64,000 bases of DNA. It comes from Pseudovirgaria hyperparasitica. Taxonomy: Eukaryota > Ascomycota > Dothideomycetes > Acrospermales > Acrospermaceae. Position numbers and translations under genes: made by a program. The first letter of the stretch is position 1; every line of letters starts with the position of its first letter. The DNA lies in the NCBI RefSeq assembly GCF_010093815.1, contig NW_022985572.1:265897-329896 (forward strand). The letters are read 5' to 3'. The notes beneath the pieces were generated by a model, which did not search any database, was not told where the DNA came from, and was given only the letters and a program-made list of their open reading frames with translations. Positions 1-10,959 of the stretch are shown here, in pieces.

Positions 1-1301
1 GGGATAATTTGCAGGCTGAGTGTACCTCCGGTGTTGGTGATGAAGAAGTAGACATAGCTGCCGGCATCCGTGAAGCGGGTGAAATTCTCATAAAAAGACT
101 TCACGGCAGCCCAGAAAGTCCCTCTGCTGACGGTAGAGGAGGTACTAATGGTGAACCGAGAGGTTGTGACCGGGGTCTTCGGGTGGACTCTTATAAGAGC
201 TGATGTGACAACACCATAGGTGCTCCCACCACCACCTCGAAGTGCCCAGTAAAGGTCAGGATTTTGCTCAGAAGACGCCGTGACGAATTTTCCGTCGGCT
301 GTGACGACCTCGAAAGCGAGCACCTGGTCTGCGGCCATACCGTACTTCGATGAAAGTGAGCTGTGGCCGCCGCCCTGTATGTAGCCTCCCGCGAGACCAA
401 CATTGGGGCAAATACCGCCAATGGCTGTCACCCCATGCTTCTGCGCTGCGATATATACATCTCGTACCAGAACACCTGCGCTGATCTTCATTGCTGGCCC
501 CTGATATTCTTTATTTTTGAAAGTCCTAACGAATCGAATGTCTCTCAAGCCGTGTGTCCACACGCTCAAACCCCCGGCACCACTCGATTTACCAAGATAA
601 CAATGCCCAGTATTCTTGATGACCAGCCGCATATTGGCATTTCTAGCAAAGTTGACTGAGAGTTGGATCTGAGCGACATTTTCGACCTTTACTGCATAAC
701 TCGGATAACCGCCCAGCGAACAATTTGAAGTCCCGTTCTGCCCATCAATCGGCAGACACGTTCGACCTTGGAATATGGGCCACATCATCGATGTTGGATC
801 CGCTTCACTATTTCGTTGATCAGTTGTATCTTGTTCAAACCGCAAGCTTGACCCTTACTGTAGTTCTGTCGTGCCGAAATTTTCCATCACAGCGTCGCAC
901 TTCTCCTTACTGTATATTCCAAAGTCCTGGTAGCACGGCGCCGCGATCGGCACGGTCGGGACCAACGCACCTCCAAGTAAGAAGTCGAAAGCTTGCCATT
1001 CTTGTGGCGACGGCCAATTGTGATCTCCAGGAAATACTTTGCACTGCCCTATGGCTACGGGTCGCTTTTCCGCTGATGAAATGTTGTTCTCGAAGCCGAA
1101 TAACTGCGTGAAGTTGACCGGAGCATCCACTGCATTGATGCGTCGAATAGATGCGTCCGTTACTTGAATCATTTCAGCATCGAAAAGGCTCACCCCTGAA
1201 GACGACTTTGCTGGAACTTTGGTGACGGCCGGAGGTGTGGCACAGGCAGGCGCTATGGAAAGTTCGACCACTAACAGAACAAAAGTAGAGGCACAAAGCA
1301 T
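1..1301 (-). CDS. Secreted FAD-linked oxidoreductase (BBE-like), C-terminus cut off by window edge
   Basis: Berberine-bridge-enzyme-like oxidase of the FAD_binding_4 (PCMH) family, which oxidises alcohols or C-H bonds using covalently bound FAD. The start ATG (1299-1301) opens a hydrophobic signal peptide ending near ACATP. Exon 1 runs 1301-858 and contains a CKVFPGDHNWPSPQEW block typical of fungal members. An intron (donor GTAAGG next to 857, acceptor near 814) leads to exon 2, which reads DPTSMMWPIFQGRTC, then NTGHCYLGKSSGAGGLSVWTHG, then the GGYIQGGGHS flavin loop. The reading frame is open to base 1, so about 370 residues are seen and the substrate/BBE end is missing. It lies about 7.6 kb outside the main cluster and may or may not belong to it. 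The position after NTGH is Cys, where Asp is common in relatives. Family call is firm; substrate is unknown. Confidence 0.85.
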
Positions 1302-1954
1302 TGTGAAGATCGAAACTCGGCAGTCAGAATTAATCTTGCCATTCGCTTTGTCTTATGTATCCAGTCACTTTGGTGTCGTGTCGATAGGGTCGGTGTTTGC
1401 TAGTTCATTACATGCGGGGTGCAAGTGATCTGCATAGAAGTTAAATCCTTCTCGGCGAAGGCTAGCTGAATCAATTATTTCTATGAGGAGGTCAAATTGA
1501 GTTCCGCTACTTTACAACTTACGAACACGCTTGCTGGGCTGACCGGTCCCTAGAGACGCAGTACATGTAGCGTCTCACCACTCAACAGGAATTTCCAGAT
1601 GGTGATGATGTAGTGGTTCAAAAGAAGTCTAGATATCTTGCAAGTGTTCTAGTGGCTGCCAATTAAATCCGTATCAAAAGTACAGTCTGTTCGTTCTCCG
1701 TGTGCCGCCATTGATATATTTGCTTGTATTGTTGTGATATGCAACAATGCGGGATTCTGTCAATGTTTGCCTCTTTTTATAACGTCAGGAATACGTAGCT
1801 GTTTTTGAACAACTCTGCTGAGGACGGAAAGGATGTCTTCGATTCATAAAAAGCCTATGAGACGTAACCTATCCGATCGTGCTTACATCCTATGACGCCA
1901 ACCTTGAACTCAGACTTAGGGAAATGCCAGATAATCTTACTATGACAGATCAGT
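1302..1954. other. Intergenic region upstream of the FAD oxidase
   Basis: About 650 bp separate the start of the FAD oxidase from the end of the PEBP-like gene. I see no coding pattern here and no RNA gene. The promoter of the oxidase and the 3' end of its neighbour must lie here. Confidence 0.5.
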
Positions 1955-2779
1955 CTACCAAAAGAGACAGACTGCACCCACAGCCACGACAGCGCTCAAT
2001 GCGCTTCCAGCGATCTTATCTGCAGCGTCAGTGCTTACTGGCATCCCCGTGGGTGTGGGGGTCATACCTCCAGGCGACGTCACGGCCGAATTGTTCACAA
2101 CGCGGAAGTAGTTTCCGAGAATTGGAGTATTCAAACCAGCCGCAGCGATGAAGCCGGTTGTGTTGAACCCTCGCCGCATTTGTACCGCCTGCTGTTGGCT
2201 GTCTGGCACCGAGAAGTTTTCTGGCTGTGGGAACAATAATTGAACGTATCGATGAGGGACGGGAGGGTTTTCTGCCGGAGGCGCAGGTCTGATATATGGT
2301 GCCGGAGCGGAGGTTGTCTCGGATGAAGTCAATGTGCCATTCGGGGTGAACGAATAGCCTGGGACAAGAGCGTGGAGGAGCTGGACACGGCCGGCCGAGG
2401 CATTCCCAAGCTGGGCTGGGACATCCAGGTCTACGACGAGGTGGTGTTATTATTCCGTTAGACCGGACTCGAGGCTTTTGCAACTTACCAATCATCATGA
2501 AGATGTATTGACCTGAGATATTCCCGCTTGCAGCGAGAGTAGGGATGCTCTGCGTGACTATCACGGTCTTAGTATTGCAAGGTCGTATTGGCCTCTCAAG
2601 TACCGTGACTTGCCCTCTCGAGCCAACGTAATACCAGCAGGGCTCACGACTGTCGAGCCAAAAGTTACAGACAGCATGTCTGAGACCGCAGGCTGAAACC
2701 CATCAGGGGTTTGTGCTATTGCCAGTGGGAGCGCCGAGGTGGCAGCAAGAAGGCCAATGTTACGGATGGAACAGCGCAT
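1955..2779 (-). CDS. PEBP-like secreted protein, probably GPI-anchored
   Basis: Phosphatidylethanolamine-binding-protein fold of the fungal extracellular type. The start was chosen at the ATG 2777-2779 (MRCSIRNIGLL), which begins a clean signal peptide ending ...LPLAIAQ. The middle exon carries GQYIFMMI. After an intron (GTAAGT donor near 2488, acceptor TAG at 2431) come DLDVPAQLGNASAGRVQLLH, then PVPHRYVQLLF, then GNYFRV, which are the usual PEBP landmarks. The C-terminus has a Thr/Pro/Ser-rich stretch and a final hydrophobic tail (AGSALSAVVAVGAVCLFW), as expected for a GPI signal. The first intron, around 2568-2630, has no simple in-phase GT-AG solution, so that junction is uncertain or the gene has a small lesion. 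Ligand and role are unknown. Confidence 0.7.
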
Positions 2780-4609
2780 AACAGATAATGTCTGCAGTAG
2801 TCGAAGGGTGAAATCGTATAATAACAATAGCCGTCAGGCGTGTGAGAAGAAATCGAGCAGGTACCGGCTATAACTCGTAGATGGATCCATGGTGTTAGTT
2901 AGGGTCAGGGTCCTTGGATGATGATGACGCCAGAGATTCAGTGGGTTGTCCAGCCGCTTTCATCCGAGACGAGGTATACTCCACATACTATTTACCCTTC
3001 ACTGACTCGCATCTCTTCTAGCAAACAGGGTTGAGATCATAAACTCCCGCCACGACTACTGGAAGTTCCGCAGATGATTGCTCGTCTCTGCATGGTTTCA
3101 GTGGACGCGCTCCAGGGACACAGGAAGTGCCCAATGATAACGCAACATCAGTCTCCGCATATTCTACGGATATATTAAAGATTCTCGGTCTGGCATAGGC
3201 AAATTGACATGACGAGTCCAGGGAAACTCATCAGTCCACACTGCTCCCGATCTCACGTTGCCCCGCCCCACAACGATCATTATACAGCGACTCAGCTACA
3301 GGCCGATTTTCGCATGATGTCCGTTATCACAGCCTTTGTGTAGGCCTGTATTGAGGTTCTTGTATTATATTGCTTGGACGAAAGAAGCCGATCCGAGGAT
3401 TTTCACGCACGCTTTCCTACAGCTTCTCTTACCGCTGCATCTGCCATACCCATGAGTTCTTCCTTATCTTCCCAAGATGAGCTCGAGCATATGCACAATA
3501 GGTCATCGTAAGATGCATTGTGAACAATAAGGTGGCCGCAGATGTACCTATGCAACCCGCAAAACGGACCACCAGGCTGGAAAGATTCACGCTCTCCTAA
3601 TAATGGCATTTCTGTGGTTGCTACTTTTGTGGAGCATCTTTGAAATCTGTTTCATGTCTGTCATAACTTTGGCTTAGTCTGAGATATAGCATGCCAAGTA
3701 TCGTGTACGTATCCGTATGCGACCGGGTTTGCTTTCGGGCTTGCATACATGGCCTGCGGGAATTGGGCTTTTCGCAGTTGCTGGGTAAAGAATACCGGGT
3801 GGCGCGTAGCGCTGTCATAAGGCATGAACAAAGTATGCGGCTTCGAGTGTTGCGCAGGTGGCATCGCTTCTATCTGAGACCGCGGCCTCTGCTGTATGGA
3901 GTCTCGAGAGAGCGACACAGGTGCAGGTTGCGGAGGCTGCACCGTTCAACATCAGCGATCACAATGATGAAGAGTCAAAGTGAAGGGCTTCTGTACCTTA
4001 GGTCTATTAGGCTGAGACCTTGAAATCATTCTCCTTGAACGCGAGACGAACAGTGACTAGACGAGGATTTCTAGTGCTAGTGCGATTCGGGGGAAGGTGA
4101 AGTAGTTGTAGGTCAGTGGGAACTGAAGTCAAGAATCACACTCAGATGTATTCACTCTGTCATATCGCAGTGTGCTTTGTATGAAGGAATCTGTCCCGGC
4201 AAGCCATTACATGATTACAGCTGGCTGTTACGCCGACCAGACCCGAGCCACAGCCAGACTAATCCAGAAACGGTTAGAGTACAAGCCTCAAACGGAGCAA
4301 TCCCAGACAGCCGGTTGCCGGTCCATTGGATCGGATCGTCCTATCGGAGGCCGGGTTTGAGTTGGGAATTTGCACATTCAATGCATCTATTACATCTCTG
4401 TCATCGACTTCCGCTCACACCATATCTTATAGATGCTCTCTATATCAGCTACTTCCTGGGGCACGACAGTACGGGGTCTTTCTCACTGGATACTGTTAAG
4501 TCAGGCTGTCCTCATGTCGTAAAGAAGAATTCGAGACCCGGCTTCAACATCTACACTTTCTTCCAATCTTCTAGAGAAAGGGTATCCAACGCTGTATGGG
4601 AGGCTCATT
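2780..4609. other. Long intergenic region between PEBP-like gene and ABC gene
   Basis: About 1.8 kb with no convincing gene except the weak small ORF at 3403-3609. Other short open frames on both strands overlap each other and show no recognisable domain. Confidence 0.4.
3403..3609 (-). CDS. Small hypothetical ORF, doubtful
   Basis: A 68-codon open frame starting at an ATG (3607-3609). It has a Cys/Ser-containing middle (LLCICSSSSWED) and a charged C-terminus. I recognise no family, see no neighbouring exon that extends it, and find no signal peptide. It could be a last exon of an unrecognised gene or chance. Confidence 0.15.
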   Translation of the reverse strand: MPLLGERESFQPGGPFCGLHRYICGHLIVHNASYDDLLCICSSSSWEDKEELMGMADAAVREAVGKRA

Positions 4610-6653
4610 ATGCGCAAATTGTCTCGTGATTCGCGCTACATCACTCAACGTGTATTCAGACGAACAACGAGCTCCGACATCCGAAATCATCCTCTTATAA
4701 AGATCTCTAATGGCACATTTTACCAGCTGCACCCTCAGACGAAGCCGTCAGGGTGCATCACTTCGGCTCCAAGGCCACTGTTTGAGAACTTGAGCATTTC
4801 CATCCCCTCCTTCACAACGCCAAACCAGCACTGGGCTATACTGAGCCCTTCCTCCACAGTGCGAACTTCTTTCTTAAAAATTCTCCATGGGCAAATGATA
4901 TGTCAACCTCCGACAGCACGGACTTATCCCTATCTCACCACAAGGGCCTCTGCAACCCATACACAGAACATTCGATCTCCCGAGAGGTCTATTACTTACG
5001 TGGGCTTCGATAATGATAAGAAGTCTTTTGGTGGCGCTTATTTGAGTGCGCGGTACGAAAGTCGTGTCGAGGAAACTGATTTCACTCTTCAGCAGTATCT
5101 CACCGGCGATACTCAACTCAATCCCAGTGCGGACTGCATGCAACCAAACACACTAGCCGAAGAGGTCTCCATCGCGGTAGCGACCGACCTAGACCTTATG
5201 AAGTTGCTCAAAAAGCCCGTCAACATGCTCAGTAATGGTCAATCGAGACGGGCGAGAATTGGTAAAGCACTGCTCACCAAGCCAGAATTACTTCTCCTGG
5301 ATGCGCCTTTCATAGGTCTAGACCCTTTCGTAACAGAGCAAATCTCCTCACTACTTGAGCGCCTGTCAAACACATTGCAGCCACGAATCTTCATAGCTTT
5401 GCGCCCGCAAGATGTCATTCCCGCATGGATAACGCATATTATATATGCTAACAGGAACAGCAAAGTTATGTGCCTAGGCCCTCGAGAGGATGTGATGGAT
5501 GTACTCCGGCAAGAATATGAGGCTGTTGAAGCCATGGACTCTTATTCTTCCCTCAGTGCCGATAAGCTCGAGACTCTAGAAGTAGGGCGCCATCTTGTAC
5601 GTAAGGGTGACTTCATTCGAAATAATGCGCGCGTCCAGCGCAGCATAAGTGTGGACGGATACCATCATACCGACCCAGTTGACCATGCAACTAGCGAGGT
5701 CCTTGTGGAGATGAAAGGTGTGAACGTGAAATATGGCGATAACTCTGTGCTTGGAGACTGGTCTCAGATAGTTGACAGTCGGGAGCAGAAAGGTTTATGG
5801 TGGAATGTGCGAAGAGGGGAACGATGGGGGATTTTTGGTGCCAATGGTATATCAAGTGCACGAGCAAGGTCTTTGATATTTGTGCTGAAACATTGCAGGT
5901 TCTGGGAAGACAACGCTCTTGTCATTGATCACGTCTGATCATCCTCAAACGTACTCTGCCCCAGTCAAGCTCTTTGGGCGCGCTCGCCTACCTTCTCCAG
6001 GTCGACCTGGGATTTCCATTTTCGACATTCAATCACGAATAGGCCACGCGTCGCCAGAAGTACATGCTCTCTTTCCTCGACACCTCACTATACGTGGTAC
6101 TCTTGAGAGCGCCTTCGGGGATACTCCTCTCACAAAACCTAGACTAGATCCGTTCGCTGTGGCAAGGGTGAATGCATGCCTGGCGTGGTTTTCTGAGGAG
6201 CTTAATCCCGGGTACAAACCGAGGGCAAGTCATGATCTGCACTGGTCAGTAGCAGCAAACTTTGCAGATCTCTCGTTCTCGTCGCAGCGAGTCCTTCTCT
6301 TCTTGCGGGCTTTGGTGCGTCAGCCAGACATAATTATCCTTGACGAAGCTTTTAGTGGAATGGATGATACGGTCCGCACTAAATGTCTTCTGTTCCTGAG
6401 CTGGGGCGAAACTAAGACTTTACACGATGATGCTTACATGGCCGATAAGCCTGTCGTGAACGGGATCAATGCAAACCAGGCGCTGTTGTGTGTCAGTCAT
6501 AGTATGGATGATGTACCTGGGTGTGTTAGACAATGGATCTGCTTACCGGAATCGGGTACAGGCTCACCAAGGATTGGAAAGCTTAATGGGCCCGTTGGCC
6601 TGGACGCTCGACGATGGGACAACATATGGAACTATGGCGGCAGTGTGATGTAG
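4610..6653 (+). CDS. Soluble tandem-NBD ABC ATPase (ModF/PhrA/YDR061W-like)
   Basis: Two ABC ATPase domains and no membrane span, as in bacterial ModF/PhrA and yeast YDR061W. Two exons, 4610-5846 and 5899-6653; the 52-nt intron 5847-5898 falls inside the second P-loop. Splicing gives GANGSGKTT (Lys416), and the protein is 663 residues. NBD2 is canonical: signature LSFSSQ, Walker B IIILDEAFSGMD, H-loop VSHS. NBD1 is degenerate: the P-loop region near residues 76-90 reads SPSSTVRTSF without the Gly-Lys-Thr core, the signature is LSNGQ (207-211), and Walker B reads LLLLDAPF with Ala where the catalytic Glu is expected. The N-terminus is rich in Arg, Ser and Thr, so mitochondrial import is possible. 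It lies outside the likely cluster; there is no evidence of a metabolite transport role. Confidence 0.82.
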
Positions 6654-7367
6654 CCACGAAGTTTGCATACTCGTATTATACTCTGCCTGCCTCATACGAG
6701 CACCGAGTCGATCAGCAGGCTGTAGCTCAACACTTACGGAAGTACCTGAGTAATAGTGGCTTGACAACGACTACCAATCAAGATATGGGGCTCGTAATCT
6801 GACACTCAGCTTTGGGACCCGCTATCAAACGTGGGACCCAATCCTCGTTTGTTCCATACCGTATTCCATCGTCGAGATTACCAACCTTTGCATTGGAGAA
6901 TGATCTTACTGCTGCCTTGGCTCAAATCGATCGACGCTTGCTGCCGTGCGGAAGTTGCCGAACTGGTAATAACCAGGCAAAAGAGTGCATTATCAGACGC
7001 TAATGCGGCATTAATGCTTTCTACCGCCCTTCCTTTATGCATAACCATCCTCGACGAATAGAAATGGCAGAACCGAGATGAGTTGGCTGCATCCTTCCGT
7101 AGTATCTGATGCCCCTTCGGAAGTTCCAATATCAACGCAAACGCCGACCGAACAAGCACAAAGTCCTTGCAAGGGTCATGATACAACAGTCTGTGAGCTA
7201 CGTATGATCTTCGATATGCAGCTTTGAGCGCTGAGGCTTGAATCGAGGTCTCTGTCCATGCACCTCGACCGCTGTCCTCTTTGCGTAGTCTGCTTCAGGG
7301 ACTACGGCATAAGTTCTTCCAGCTCTGAGGTCGGAACCTGACAATTAATTGGACAGCCACCAAACTC
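6654..7367. other. Intergenic region 3' of the ABC gene
   Basis: About 710 bp without a recognisable gene. Several overlapping short open frames on both strands have no domain and no consistent codon use. The right edge abuts the target-site duplication of the retroelement at 7383. Confidence 0.45.
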
Positions 7368-7382
7368 TATACACCCGCATTC
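7368..7382. repeat. Left target-site duplication of tRNA-headed element 1
   Basis: TATACACCCGCATTC, repeated exactly at 8326-8340 on the other side of the element. A 15-bp perfect duplication is what target-primed reverse transcription leaves. Confidence 0.85.
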
Positions 7383-7466
7383 GGCCAGGTGGCGTAGTGG
7401 TAGTGTGCTACGTTACTGGAAGCGTTTGTCATCCAACGTCGTGGGTTCGAATCCTACAACGGCCAC
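7383..7466 (+). other. tRNA-like head of the retroelement (pol III A and B boxes)
   Basis: It has a T-arm-like GTGGG TTCGAAT CCTAC and a possible anticodon-like stem ACGTT/AACGT. The acceptor ends do not pair over seven bases and the anticodon loop is not canonical, so this is a tRNA-derived head rather than a working tRNA gene. Confidence 0.6.
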
Positions 7467-8325
7467 CTTTTCACACACCAGTTTTCGCACGCTCTATTAA
7501 AAAGTGTGCGGGGCTAAGCGAGCACGTGACGTGAAGGTTACCGTCACATGACTACTTAGTCCTAAGCGACCATTAGGTAATATGAAAATGACTATACCGT
7601 CATCACATAATGAGAATTACCTAATATAGCCACCTGCTAAGCCACCTTAAGTGGTAGAGCGACGCCTAGAGCGGCTAGACCCATAACTAGCTTAGCTCGA
7701 ATCATAGAATTTTCACTATATACCGGGGCCTTATCCACCCTAATCCGGCTTAGCTCGCGCTTACTCCGGCTCGGTAACCACGAAATAGACGGTAATACCT
7801 AATTAAGTATCCCGCCTACCCATAGACGATTATATAGCCCCGAAGAATAATTTCCGAATTCGGCCTAGCTAGGGTTAGTGCTAAGGCATAGACCTATTAG
7901 ATATACACCCCCTCCGGCATTAGTCATCTTAATTAATAACTACTACCCGGCGCAAAGCTATATTCCCATGGATAGGAAAAAAACACGGTAACATAGGAAT
8001 AAAAGACTAGGCCTAGCCTAGCGACCTACCTAATCATAAGAAAGGTAATACCTACTATAGTTAGTTAGGGCGTTATTAAGAGCCGGTACTAATATAATAA
8101 TAAAAGCCTAATATAAGGATAAGAAGTAAGTTTATCACCTAATGGGATTCGAGGACTTAGACTAGGCTAGGTTAGGTTAGTAATAGGGTCTAGTTAGGGA
8201 GCTAATCACAGGAGGTTTTCTTATATACATAGTAGCCAATACTAGAGGAGGCCTGAGCCTGTGGAGCATATATATGGCTATATATATAGTTCTTCCTAGT
8301 TAAACACTAATATTATTATTATTAT
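7383..8325 (+). mobile_element. tRNA-headed, TAA-tailed non-autonomous retroelement, copy 1 (943 bp)
   Basis: The head carries an A-box-like TGGCGTAGTGG (7390-7400) and a perfect B-box GGTTCGAATCC (7444-7454), the internal promoter of RNA polymerase III genes. A second tRNA-like block follows, with D-arm-like AAGTGGTAGAGC near 7650-7660, a CAT triplet at 7682-7684 in a tRNA-Met-like anticodon setting, and a B-box-like AGCTCGAATCA near 7694. The body has no long open frame and is partly RIP-mutated. An inverted repeat ATTAGGTAAT / ATTACCTAAT lies near 7572-7624. The last ~115 bp (about 8212-8325) resemble the 3' end of the LINE family found at 39117 and 55451 and finish in (ATT)n. It is flanked by a perfect 15-bp duplication. 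A second copy lies inverted at 60323-61262. At 0.94 kb it is long for a SINE. Confidence 0.85.
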
Positions 8326-8340
8326 TATACACCCGCATTC
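8326..8340. repeat. Right target-site duplication of tRNA-headed element 1
   Basis: TATACACCCGCATTC, identical to 7368-7382. The first few bases could in part belong to the ATT tail. Confidence 0.85.
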
Positions 8341-8937
8341 AAATCTCATGCACGCATCAAGCAGGTTGTTGTGTTTAGGCTCAGCTATCATACTATAAAT
8401 AGTACACGTATCGTGGCATGACAGTAGAGCGTTAGAGGAGGTTCACAAGATCAGGCCATCAAAGCTTAATGGATTCGGAAGATTTTCCTTTACTGATCAA
8501 ACGTCTGTGTGGACCATTGTTTACGTGCCGCGGTGCAGCACAACAACGCCGACGGCAGCAAATATTTTCGCGATCTCTTGTTGTAACTCTACTCAGATCG
8601 TAATACGAGCATTACTTCGGCTAGCCTAATCTCGTCTGTTCCTACAACGTACAAGCCATGATAGCCAATCAGATGCTACTCAACATCGATCCGATTGCAA
8701 CTCTGGTACTATCTGTCAATGGCTGCCAACAAAACCATAACAAGCCAACCTGCTATTGCATAGCATCCAAATGAGCCATCTAGAGCTAGCCTTCGTCTTT
8801 TTCCCAGACCTTCAATACTACACAGCGTACGACAGTTGTTCGAGAGGTGAAACAAGCCAAAGAGTTTGGGGCTCTGTGCGATCATGTATGAGTCAGAGCC
8901 CAGAGTCGCAGTATTCCAGCTCAGGTGGTGCACAGCC
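8341..8937. other. Intergenic region 3' of P450-A
   Basis: About 600 bp of ordinary-composition sequence between the retroelement and the stop codon of P450-A. No gene recognised; the 3' untranslated region of P450-A must lie here. Confidence 0.45.
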
Positions 8938-10959
8938 TTATGCCTGACTCCTCTCTGTGAAGCGCACGACTATCGGTGCCTTCCACCACATTATATGGCA
9001 ATGACTGGCTCTCTCCCAATCGAGCTCCTTGTTGATGAGCTCCAAGTCATATCTAAACATGATTTTGGCCATCAGGAGCGACATCTGGACATATGCAAAG
9101 CTGCAGACGTGATCAGCACGTCATATCCATTCAGTATCCCAAGCAAGACGTCCGAATAGTGACTCACTTGCGACCCACACACGCACGCAGTCCCAGCGAA
9201 AACGGCTGGCTTGCCTCCTTTATATCGGCACAGTCTGGATCCGTCCAACGTTCTGGCTTGAACTTTTCAGGCTCATGAAAGTATGCTGCGTCATGCGTGA
9301 CAGTCCAGGCGGAGGTATATACTTCAGTCTATGCTATCAAGTCAGTTGTATGATCTTGGTTCGATTGAAGTGTGATTATATGCTGACTCCTGCGGGAACG
9401 TAAATCCCGTCGATCTCCTGTCCAGCACTTATACGAGGAAATCCCTGGCTGCCGGGCGGATGAATGCGTAAACCTTCATTAATGCAAGCTTGAAGATATG
9501 GTAACTTTAGAGCCGAGCTGGAGTCGATGGCTTGATAAGAGGTGTATGCGGTGCGAACCTCATGCTGCAGCTTTTGCAGAGCTCTTGGGGTTTTGAGAAG
9601 GTAATATGTTGTTGCTGCCATGCATGTAGAAACAGTTTCGCCACCAGCGATGCTAGACTATCTATTAACTGTGGAGTTTCCCGGGTATGTATGGAGACGT
9701 ACATGAGTGTGGAGGCGTGAGCGGTCATCTCCTCGAGAGATACCTCGCCGCTGCGGACCTTGTCGGTGATGTTAGTGAGAAAGTCTTGGCGATTGTCTGC
9801 ACCTTCAAGACGACTGGTTCAGAGTCAATTCTCGGGAGTGTGGAAGAGAGTATTGGATGGAGAACCTACCGCTGAACTTTAGCTCGACTGTGTCCAGAGT
9901 GTTTTTTGCGAATTTTTACTGTGAGTCGTGGTAGGAGATATCTTCCAAGGATCTCTAAGAGCTTAATACGACGTAGATTATCAACGAGCGTGATCTCAAG
10001 GAGGTGCTCCAAGATGAGGTCGATCCAAAAATGGTGCTTCTCTGTTGCACAAGCTCGTCAGTAAACTTGAAGCCAGAAGGATCTTCTTTCTTACCCTCTC
10101 TCACACATCCAAAGCTTTCTCCAAAGGCCATTTCTCCTAGAATGTCGAAAGATACCATCTCATACCACTTCGTGACGTTCAGCCCATTGGTCAAACTCAG
10201 TGGACCGATCTTTGCTACAAACTCATCAATGCATCTCTGAATAATTGGCTCTTGTGCATTTAAAGCCTTAAGCGAAAAAGCCGGTGTCAGGTTCTTCTTC
10301 TTCTGGGCGTGGACCTTTGGATCACGTTCACTGCCTATGCAGCCAGTTTTGAAGCCAGCGCCGTATATGTCGTAGAATTCACCCTTTATCAGTTGGGGCT
10401 TTCCAATGGCTGGGAAGCCATATATAGACTTCCACGATCCGGCAGACGCAAAAGACAATTCATTTGGGGATACTCGGAACACTGCCCCTATGGTAGCTGT
10501 CAGTACGGTATCTAGACTAAGTGTAGATCAGTGTGAGTAGATACCATGCTTCTGGTGCATTCGTTGTATGCCTCGATGTGACCGGCCTCGGGTCGTGTGG
10601 TATATTCTCCATAACTATGGTGTTTGTGTTGGCCGCAGCATTTGTCGGTATGCTTGGTATGACTATTGGCGAATGGGTATATAGCTTACCAGAGAGGCTC
10701 GGCCAAGAAATGGTCCGGGTATGTGAGACAGTGGATGGAAGTACAGATTGTACACAGCATGGGTGACAGTGTAGATGATAAGCTGTTTTCAGTGTCAGGC
10801 AGTCGAAATTCGGCGAGGCTCATGGTATGGGCTTACTGTAGAAATGATCATATGCATAATATATGGCTGAAAGTGGATTCTGAGAAGGGTTTGCAGCGAT
10901 GTAAGATCAGTCAGCGGTATACTTAGAGAGTCTTGAACTTCACGCCATCGAGGTAACAT
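8938..10959 (-). CDS. Cytochrome P450 A (CYP65/TRI11-like)
   Basis: Haem monooxygenase of the fungal group often annotated as isotrichodermin C-15 hydroxylase-like; predicted ER-anchored oxidase of the sesquiterpene. Start ATG 10957-10959 (MLPRWREVQ), stop 8938-8940. I infer nine exons; the introns 10783-10836, 10615-10689, 10488-10544, 10042-10094, 9814-9869, 9653-9702, 9329-9387 and 9101-9167 give one frame of 516 residues. In order: hydrophobic anchor, HPLSHIPGPFLGRASL proline hinge, KHGAVFRVSPNELSF, I-helix AGGET (323-327), ExxR in NEGLR, KPERW, haem loop FSLGLRACVGR with Cys459, and a normal C-terminal strand. All key residues are present. It is a paralogue of P450-D at 27075. It is transcribed divergently from the regulator across 959 bp. 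Confidence 0.87.

Noticed and set aside
3661-4629. Overlapping open frames on both strands before the ABC gene
   Set aside because: No domain, no consistent splicing solution and no signal peptide; treated as chance or 5' untranslated sequence.
5820-5940. Two separate ABC genes or a frameshift
   Set aside because: A 52-nt GT-AG intron joins the frames and restores the P-loop exactly.
6831-7186. Small genes 3' of the ABC gene
   Set aside because: Overlapping short frames on both strands without domains, and no agreement between possible exons.
7383-7466. A genuine nuclear tRNA gene
   Set aside because: A and B boxes are present but the acceptor stem and anticodon loop do not fold properly, and an identical head occurs on a second retroelement copy with its own duplication.
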